Assembly (NCBI RefSeq): GCF_002770725.1
Contig: NZ_NQVN01000031.1
Coordinates: 1-41,410 of the forward strand
DNA from: Pleomorphomonas carboxyditropha
GTDB lineage: Bacteria > Pseudomonadota > Alphaproteobacteria > Rhizobiales > Pleomorphomonadaceae
Direction of reading: 5' to 3'
Length of the DNA stretch: 41,410 bases
Shown: in pieces, positions 36,090-41,410 of the stretch
Position numbering within the stretch: the stretch's first letter is position 1
Layout: the number at the start of each line of letters is the position of its first letter
Position numbers and translations under genes: made by a program
The notes under the pieces: generated by a model
What the model saw: the letters and a program-made list of their open reading frames with translations, nothing else
Databases searched by the model: none
What the model was told of the DNA's origin: nothing

Positions 36090-37094
36090 TCAGGCGCGGG
36101 TGGCGTAGAACATCGGCCGTTCGCCGGCATCGACGGTCTCGACGTTGCCGCCGGCGAGCGCCTTCAGCGCGGCCTCCGCCGTCGCCGCCGCCACGTAGCC
36201 GTCCCAGGCGCTGGCGCCCAGGAAACGGCCGCCGTTCAGCGCCACCACGAAGTCGCGCAACTGATAGCGGTAGGCGTCGGCAAAGCGGCCCCGCCAGTCC
36301 GGCTCGACGCCGTATCCGTCGAGGCCGCCATGGCGCCGGCTGACCGGCGGATGCGGGTCGAGCGAAAGCGTGCCGTCCTCGCAGACCAGTTCTCCCTGCA
36401 CGTCGTAGCCGTACTGGGCGTCGAGGAAGGCCTCGACCGAGACGATGACGCCGCTCGCGCTCTCGAGGATCATCATCAGCGGCCGGCGATTGGCGGCGCG
36501 GCGTGAGGGGCGGGCGGCGATCACCCGGACGCGGGCGTGGTCCTCGCCGAGCACGAAACGGGAAATGTCGATTTCGTGGACGCAGGAATTGGCCAGAACC
36601 AGGTCGGACGTCACGTAGTCGGGGCCAACGGCGTTGCGGTGCACGCAGTGCAGGAACAGTGGCCGGCCATGCGTTTCCTCCGCCACCGCCGCGCGCAACG
36701 CCCGGTATCCGGGATCGAAACGCCGCATGAAGCCCACCTGCACCAGCGGCCGGCCGGCGGCGATTTCCGCCGCCACCACCGCCCGCGCCTCGTCGAGGCT
36801 CGCCGCCATCGGCTTCTCGCAGAGCACCGGCTTGCCGGCGGCGATCGCCGCCAGCGTCAGCGGCGCGTGCGTCCGGTCGGGCGACGCGATGATCAGCGCG
36901 TCGACGCCCCGGTCGGCGACCAGCGCCTCGGCGGTGGAATGGACGCGGCAGTTTCCGTCGGCGACGGCCGCGGCGCGGCCGGTGTCCATGTCTTGCACGG
37001 CGACGAGTTCGGCCCCGGCGATGTCCGACCTCAGGATGCGGGCATGGTCGGCCCCCATGATGCCGCAACCGATGAGGCCAAAGCGGATGGTCAT
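36090..37094 (-). CDS. Gfo/Idh/MocA-family NAD(P)-dependent oxidoreductase
   Basis: This 334-residue dehydrogenase has an N-terminal Rossmann fold (IRFGLIGCGIMGADHARIL) and the EKP motif in VLCEKPMAASLDEA. The C-terminal domain carries NSCVHEIDISRF, with the histidine and aspartate typical of the active site. The likeness to myo-inositol 2-dehydrogenases is noticeable but not decisive. I chose ATG 37094 because GGAGG lies 7 bases upstream and the Rossmann fold begins there; the frame continues open to 37187 but runs across the operator side. It is the first gene of an operon with the isomerase, facing the LacI regulator at 37316. Confidence 0.92.
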   Translation of the reverse strand: MTIRFGLIGCGIMGADHARILRSDIAGAELVAVQDMDTGRAAAVADGNCRVHSTAEALVADRGVDALIIASPDRTHAPLTLAAIAAGKPVLCEKPMAASLDEARAVVAAEIAAGRPLVQVGFMRRFDPGYRALRAAVAEETHGRPLFLHCVHRNAVGPDYVTSDLVLANSCVHEIDISRFVLGEDHARVRVIAARPSRRAANRRPLMMILESASGVIVSVEAFLDAQYGYDVQGELVCEDGTLSLDPHPPVSRRHGGLDGYGVEPDWRGRFADAYRYQLRDFVVALNGGRFLGASAWDGYVAAATAEAALKALAGGNVETVDAGERPMFYATRA

Positions 37095-37177
37095 ATTGTT
37101 CCTCCCGGCGCGTCGTCCTCGGCGGCGTGCCCGTTGATCGGATCGATAGTGATCGCGCGATGGTGTCCCGGCAAGCA

Positions 37178-37201
37178 AATTTTGCATTCGATTGCAAAAT
37201 T
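37178..37201. promoter_or_regulatory. Inverted repeat, probable operator of the dehydrogenase/isomerase operon
   Basis: The arms AATTTTGCA (37178-37186) and TGCAAAATT (37193-37201) are perfect 9-bp complements around a 6-base centre containing TCGA. It lies 84 bp before the dehydrogenase start and 114 bp before the regulator start. It is the only strong palindrome in that divergent gap. Confidence 0.75.
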
Positions 37202-37315
37202 CTCGGTGGGAAGGCCGGCCTTGCGGTATATTTGGCGAAACGGCATCGCATGGCCGTTGCGGCGCGTCGTCCGGCGGATATCATCGTGGCGCGGGAGCGA
37301 GGCTTGAGGATGGCG

Positions 37316-38338
37316 ATGACGGGCGACAGATCAATGTGTCGGGTGACCGCCGGCGACGTGGCGCGGGCGGCCGGCGTGTCCGAATCGGCGGTATCGCGCA
37401 CCTTCACGCCCGGCGCCAGCGCATCGGCCAGAACGCGCGAGCGGGTGCTGAAGGCGGCAGAGCAGCTTGGGTATCGTCCCAATTTCATCGCGCGCAGCCT
37501 TAGGGCGCGCCGGACCAACCTGGTCGGCGTTCTCATAACCGATTTCGAGAATCCCTGGCCGCAGATGGCTCTCCGGCACCTGGTGTCGGCGCTGCAGGCC
37601 AGGGGCTTCCACGCCCTGCTGTTCGACGTCGAGGACGCCGACAGCCTCGCCGGCATCGTCCCGCTGGTGCTGCAATATCAGGTGGACGGGTTGATCGTCG
37701 GCGCCGCCGACGTTTCGGCCGCCATCGTCGAGACCTGTTCGGCGACCGGCACGCCCATCGTCGCCTTCGGTCGCCATGGCCGGCGGCGGCTCGGCATCTC
37801 CTCGGTAGCCTCCGACGACGCGGCGGCCGGCGCCGGAGTGGCCGATCTGTTGTTCGAGCGCGGCTACCGCCGGTTCGCCTATGTGGCCGGCGAGGGCGGC
37901 AGCCTCACCTGGAACAGCCGCGGCCGGGGCTTCGTCCGCCGGGCGGCGGCGCTCGGGCTCGATCCGGTGCAGCGCCATCTCTCCGGCGAAACCTCCTACG
38001 AGGCGGGCGGTCGCGCGGCGGCGCGCCTGCTCGGGCGGCTGCCGCGGCCCGATGCCGTTTTCTGCCAGAACGACGTGCTGGCGCTGGGCTTTCTGGACGG
38101 CGCGCGGGACGATTTCGGTCTCAATGTCCCGGCTGATCTGGCCGTCGTCGGCTTCGACGACATTCCCGCCGCCGGCCACCGCCCCTACCGGCTCACCACG
38201 GTGCGCCAGCCGGTCGACGCAATGATGGACGCTACGGCGGAGCTGCTTGCCCGCCGGCTCGAGGAAGCGGCCGGTCAAGGCGAGGAGCGGCTGTTGCCGA
38301 CTCGCCTCGTCGAACGGGCCACCGTCCGGCCGGGCTGA
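37316..38338 (+). CDS. LacI-family regulator of the dehydrogenase/isomerase operon
   Basis: This 340-residue regulator has the helix-turn-helix VTAGDVARAAGVSESAVSRT and an effector domain starting LVGVLITDFENPWPQMAL. VVGFDDIPAAGHRPYRLTTV near the C-terminus is the classic family signature. I chose ATG 37316 because GAGGA precedes it by 5 bases. ATG 37310 and 37334 are close alternatives, and the open frame reaching to 37127 is not credible. It is divergent from the oxidoreductase gene and probably binds the inverted repeat at 37178-37201. Effector unknown, presumably the substrate of that pathway. Confidence 0.92.
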   Translation: MTGDRSMCRVTAGDVARAAGVSESAVSRTFTPGASASARTRERVLKAAEQLGYRPNFIARSLRARRTNLVGVLITDFENPWPQMALRHLVSALQARGFHALLFDVEDADSLAGIVPLVLQYQVDGLIVGAADVSAAIVETCSATGTPIVAFGRHGRRRLGISSVASDDAAAGAGVADLLFERGYRRFAYVAGEGGSLTWNSRGRGFVRRAAALGLDPVQRHLSGETSYEAGGRAAARLLGRLPRPDAVFCQNDVLALGFLDGARDDFGLNVPADLAVVGFDDIPAAGHRPYRLTTVRQPVDAMMDATAELLARRLEEAAGQGEERLLPTRLVERATVRPG

Positions 38339-38671
38339 TTTCACCGCCGGCTTATCCGTTTCGCGCCAATAAAAAATCGCTCCATGCAGGTTTTCGGCGA
38401 GGCGCTTCGCCGCATGGGATGCCGGCGCGGCCATAGCCAGCGCGCAAGATAACCATTGGGAAACCGTTGGCGTCTAGAGTGGCGCAAGGATGGAATGAAA
38501 ATATTGAATTTGTCCGCGTACGAATCATGCGTTCCTGAATGCGGGTGATCGTCCGGTTCGCCCTCAGAGGAACGGGCACCGGACGTGTGGACGGCTATGG
38601 CGCGACCGGATCGGCGAGGAAGCCGGCTCGGTCGGATGGCGTATGTCCGGTCGAAATACGAGGGGGAGATC
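38339..38671. other. Intergenic region upstream of the chemotaxis gene
   Basis: This 333-bp stretch contains no gene I can support. A short hairpin CGGCGA/TCGCCG (38395-38412) may end the LacI transcript. An AT-rich patch near 38495-38512 may hold the promoter of the chemoreceptor gene, but I cannot define -35 and -10 elements with confidence. Confidence 0.4.
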
Positions 38672-41059
38672 ATGAAGCGAAGGGAAGCGCTTGCCAGGCA
38701 GTCCATCACGCGAAAGATCAGTGCGAGCCTTGTCCTGCTGGCATTGCTGGCGGCCGTGGTGGGCGCTGCCGGCGCCTTCGGCCTCAGCCGGCTGGGGCTT
38801 GCGGTCGACCTGACGTCGCGCTCGGCCACCGCCGTCGCCGACGTCGGCGCGGCGGGCGACGCGGTCAACCGCTTCATCCTGACGCGGGATCCCGATGCGG
38901 CCAAAAGGGCGAGCGAGCTGCTCGACCGGGTGAACGCCGACATCGCCGGCCTGGGGGCGGCGGATGATCCGACGCTGAAGCCGGTGAACGCGGCGATCGG
39001 AGCGTTCCGGCAGTCGATCGACGCGCTCGTCAACGCCTCAACCGACATCGCGACGGCCTGGGCCAGCGTCGACAAGTCGGTTTCGTCCTTGCAGTGGGTC
39101 GCCCACAAGCTGCAATCGGACGCCAAGATGAAGTCGCAGGAGATGGAGCAACTCGCCGCGACCGAGCAGGCGAAAGTGCGCGAGGCTTCGGAATTCCTGG
39201 CGCTCGCCTATCAGGGGCAGGTCCTGGCCGTCAAAGCCAGGACATCGCTGGTCCGATACACCGCGAGCCGCGACGGCGCCGACATTGCGGTCGCCAAGAC
39301 GGCGATCGATCAGGCGAAGGCGGCGATCGGCAGCATCTACAATTTCGCCAGCTCGGACGCCATCGGCGATCAGATGCGTCTTGCCTCCAAGCCGATCAAC
39401 GAGCTTGCCAAGCTGATGGCGAAGATGACGACGGCAACCGACCCGACCGAGATCGAAGGACTGCGGCTGCAGGTCGATGCCGGCATCGATTCCTTCGTGA
39501 CGGGAACCGAAGCCATCGTCTCCGCCGCCCGCGACCTCGGCAAGGCGTCGCAGGAGGCCGCCCAGCAGGCCGCCGACGACAAGACCAAGGCCAACACCAC
39601 CTTCGATCAAGGGATTTCCCTGAGCTATACGGCGGACGGCCTCACCATCCAGACGGCCGGCTACAAGCTGGATCCGACCGACGACAACCAGGCCAACGTC
39701 CAGACCATGCTCGGCACGGCGATCGAGACCGGCAAGTCGATCGCGGCGAGCGGGCTCGCCGATCCCTCCGCCGATATCCAGAGTTTCGGCACCGCCTTCG
39801 CCGATCTGGTGAAGGGCACCAAGGCCTTTGCGGCCGCGCGGGAGGCCTCGGTGCAGCATTCGGCCGCCGCGGTGGCGGCCATCCGGTCGGTCAGCGACCA
39901 GCACGCGGCGTCGGCGGTTGAGAGCCGAACCTCTTCCTATGCTCTGATGGCGGTGATCACCGCCGCGACGCTTCTGCTCGCTTTCGCGGTCAGCATCGGC
40001 ATGTCGAGGCTGGTATCGCGGCCGATCGTCTCGCTCACCAAGGCGATGGCGCGTCTTGCAACGGGCGATACCGACGTCGATCTCGGCGGCAATCGCCGGC
40101 GGGACGAGATCGGCGACATGCTGCGCGCCGTGCAGGTCTTCCGCGACAACGCCATCGAGCGCCACCGCCTCGCCTCGGAGGCGGAAGCCGAACAGGAAAG
40201 GCGCGCCGCCCGGCAGGAGGCGATCGAAGTCCTCATCCAGGATTTCCGCAAGGAGATCGCCGCCATGCTGACCTCGGTGTCCAGCAATGCCGACCAGATG
40301 GAAGAGACGGCGCGCGCGCTGGCCTCGATCGCCGAACAGGCGAGTTCGCGCGCCACCGGCGCCGCCGAGGCATCGGGCGATGCATCGGTCGGCGTCCAGA
40401 CCGTGGCGGCGGCGGCCGAGGAGCTTTCGGCCTCCATCGCCGAGATCGCCCGCCAGACCGAAAATGCCACCCAGGTGGCCCGCCGGGCCTCCGAGGAGGC
40501 ACGGCGCACCGACGCGACCATCGTCAGCCTCGCCGAGGCGGCGGATCGGATCGGCAATGTCGTGACGCTGATCAAGGCGATCGCCGAGCAGACCAACCTC
40601 CTGGCGCTCAACGCCACCATCGAAGCGGCGCGCGCCGGCGAGGCGGGCAAAGGCTTCGCCGTCGTCGCCTCGGAGGTGAAGAACCTGGCGGGCCAGACGG
40701 CCAAGGCCACCGAGGAGATCGCCACCCAGATCGCCGCCATTCAGGTTTCCACCTCCGAGGCGGTCACGGCCATCCGCTCGATTTCCGATATCATGGTCGA
40801 CGTCGACCGCACGACGATGATCATCTCGAGCGCCGTCACCGAGCAGGGAACGGCCACGTCGGAGATTTCCAGCAATGCCCAGCGCGCCGCCGCCGGCACG
40901 CGCTCGGCCACCGAGGAGACCGAGGCGCTGACCCACGTGGTCGGTGAAACGTCGCAATCGGCATCGGCCGTTTCGGCCGCGTCCAACGACATGAACGAGC
41001 AGGCCGGCCGCCTGCGGACGGCGGTGGAAGGTTTCATAAACCGCGTCATGGCGGCGTAA
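38672..41059 (+). CDS. Methyl-accepting chemotaxis protein
   Basis: This 795-residue chemoreceptor has a first membrane helix at about 17-40 ([20 protein letters not shown]) and a large helical periplasmic region (about 41-420). A second membrane helix spans about 421-446 ([20 protein letters not shown]). A HAMP domain (about 446-500) follows, then a cytoplasmic signalling hairpin with the conserved tip [20 protein letters not shown] near residue 640. No C-terminal CheR/CheB pentapeptide is visible. ATG 38672 was chosen because AGGGGGAGA precedes it by 4 bases; an earlier in-frame start is out of context. It is a single gene with its own terminator. The ligand is unknown; the sugar genes nearby do not prove a sugar ligand. 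Confidence 0.95.
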   Translation: MKRREALARQSITRKISASLVLLALLAAVVGAAGAFGLSRLGLAVDLTSRSATAVADVGAAGDAVNRFILTRDPDAAKRASELLDRVNADIAGLGAADDPTLKPVNAAIGAFRQSIDALVNASTDIATAWASVDKSVSSLQWVAHKLQSDAKMKSQEMEQLAATEQAKVREASEFLALAYQGQVLAVKARTSLVRYTASRDGADIAVAKTAIDQAKAAIGSIYNFASSDAIGDQMRLASKPINELAKLMAKMTTATDPTEIEGLRLQVDAGIDSFVTGTEAIVSAARDLGKASQEAAQQAADDKTKANTTFDQGISLSYTADGLTIQTAGYKLDPTDDNQANVQTMLGTAIETGKSIAASGLADPSADIQSFGTAFADLVKGTKAFAAAREASVQHSAAAVAAIRSVSDQHAASAVESRTSSYALMAVITAATLLLAFAVSIGMSRLVSRPIVSLTKAMARLATGDTDVDLGGNRRRDEIGDMLRAVQVFRDNAIERHRLASEAEAEQERRAARQEAIEVLIQDFRKEIAAMLTSVSSNADQMEETARALASIAEQASSRATGAAEASGDASVGVQTVAAAAEELSASIAEIARQTENATQVARRASEEARRTDATIVSLAEAADRIGNVVTLIKAIAEQTNLLALNATIEAARAGEAGKGFAVVASEVKNLAGQTAKATEEIATQIAAIQVSTSEAVTAIRSISDIMVDVDRTTMIISSAVTEQGTATSEISSNAQRAAAGTRSATEETEALTHVVGETSQSASAVSAASNDMNEQAGRLRTAVEGFINRVMAA

Positions 41060-41083
41060 GAAGAGAGCCAACTCCCGGGAAGA

Positions 41084-41120
41084 ACGAAAGCCGCTTCGGT
41101 TGGAGCGGCTTTCGTTTTCT
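41084..41120 (+). terminator. Intrinsic terminator after the chemotaxis gene
   Basis: ACGAAAGCCGCT (41084-41095) and AGCGGCTTTCGT (41104-41115) form a perfect 12-bp stem with an 8-base loop, followed by TTTCT. It starts 24 bases after the stop at 41059. Confidence 0.9.
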
Positions 41121-41149
41121 GTCGAACGCTGCCGCGAGACGCCTTGGCT

Positions 41150-41185
41150 CCGGAAAGAAAAAGCCGGCCCCGAGAGGGGGCCGGC
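41150..41185 (-). terminator. Intrinsic terminator for the leftward dehydrogenase gene
   Basis: GCCGGCCCC (41163-41171) and GGGGCCGGC (41177-41185) form a 9-bp stem with a 5-base loop. On the minus strand it is followed by TTTTTCTTT. It lies about 70 bases after the stop of the partial gene at 41256. Confidence 0.85.
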
Positions 41186-41255
41186 CAGCGCCGGAGGAGA
41201 GGCGCTTGTTCGGACGCGGCGGGTGGAGCCGCCGTTGCCCTTGTGTTCTCTGGGT

Positions 41256-41410
41256 TCAGCTTCTGGTCAGGGTACCGTCCCAGGTGCTGACGGCCTTCTT
41301 GGCGTCTTCCTCGGAGAACCAGACCGAGGTGACCGACTTGGTCTCGGTGAAGAAGGCGACGCCATCCTTGCCGAGCGTATGCAGGTCGCCGAAGAACGAC
41401 TGCTTGTGGC
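41256..41410 (-). CDS. mmsA: Methylmalonate-semialdehyde dehydrogenase (acylating), C-terminal fragment
   Basis: The last 50 residues of a gene that runs off the right edge read [20 protein letters not shown], then [10 protein letters not shown], ending [10 protein letters not shown]. The FFGDLH...GKDGV.FFTETK stretch is characteristic of the CoA-acylating methylmalonate-semialdehyde dehydrogenase (MmsA/IolA) end of the aldehyde dehydrogenase family. The enzyme acts in valine and inositol catabolism, giving propionyl-CoA or acetyl-CoA. Only the C-terminus is visible, so the assignment rests on that motif. Confidence 0.82.
   Translation of the reverse strand, partial: HKQSFFGDLHTLGKDGVAFFTETKSVTSVWFSEEDAKKAVSTWDGTLTRS

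Noticed and set aside
38450-38470. A CtrA-like motif (ATAACC...AAACC) upstream of the chemotaxis gene
   Set aside because: It departs from TTAA-N7-TTAA at several positions; not strong enough to claim.
39038-41071. A long minus-strand frame opposite the chemotaxis gene
   Set aside because: Same reason: Arg/Gly/His-rich antisense sequence with no recognisable domain, while the plus strand encodes a clear chemoreceptor.

Overview
The window (41.4 kb, GC-rich) looks chromosomal and comes from an alphaproteobacterium, most likely of the order Hyphomicrobiales (Rhizobiales). The basis is a dispersed palindromic repeat of a type common in that order (14367-14415 and 30187-30233, with a diverged relative at 35009-35052), four exact matches to the alphaproteobacterial general-stress sigma factor (EcfG) promoter GGAAC-N16/17-CGTT, a KaiC-KaiB-HWE-kinase operon, and many sugar ABC systems each with its own LacI-type repressor. 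I see no rRNA, tRNA, insertion sequence, prophage or CRISPR array.

Left third (1-17 kb): two complete CUT1-type sugar uptake operons, both on the minus strand. Operon 1 (8186 to 1340) encodes a binding protein, two permeases, a GH116-type beta-glycosidase and an ATPase. A divergent LacI regulator (8367-9401) shares with it an intergenic region holding two identical cgaaacgtttcg operators. A second, Cra/FruR-like regulator (258-1319) converges on its end. Operon 2 (16951 to 9414) encodes a LacI regulator, a binding protein, two permeases, a DraG-fold (ADP-ribosylglycohydrolase-like) protein with a C-terminal beta-rich module, and an ATPase. In each operon a hairpin follows the binding-protein gene.

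Middle (17-23.5 kb): two small genes, one for an exported protein and one for a DUF2934 protein, each directly behind an EcfG-type promoter. They are followed by an AglR-like LacI regulator that faces, across two aaagcgcttt operators, a two-gene unit: an amidase-fold protein that has lost all three catalytic residues, and a fusion of a GH65 alpha-glucoside phosphorylase with beta-phosphoglucomutase. The fusion would turn an alpha-linked glucose disaccharide plus phosphate into glucose and glucose 6-phosphate.

Signalling and stress block (23.5-35 kb): a kaiC-kaiB-HWE histidine kinase operon behind an EcfG-type promoter; a 57-residue small gene; a LysR regulator divergent from a tandem-GNAT acetyltransferase with a translationally coupled 79-residue protein; an XRE regulator; and a GT4 glycosyltransferase coupled to a GH130 enzyme, again with an EcfG-type promoter upstream.

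Right end (35-41.4 kb): a sugar isomerase/epimerase and a Gfo/Idh/MocA dehydrogenase facing their own LacI regulator across a 24-bp inverted repeat, a methyl-accepting chemotaxis protein with a strong terminator, and the 3' end of a methylmalonate-semialdehyde dehydrogenase gene with its own terminator.

The window therefore reads as a carbohydrate acquisition and processing region interleaved with a set of general-stress-response genes. The most unusual elements are the DraG-fold enzyme in a sugar operon, the catalytically dead amidase next to the GH65-phosphoglucomutase fusion, and the stress-promoter link to a clock-type Kai module and to the GT4/GH130 pair.
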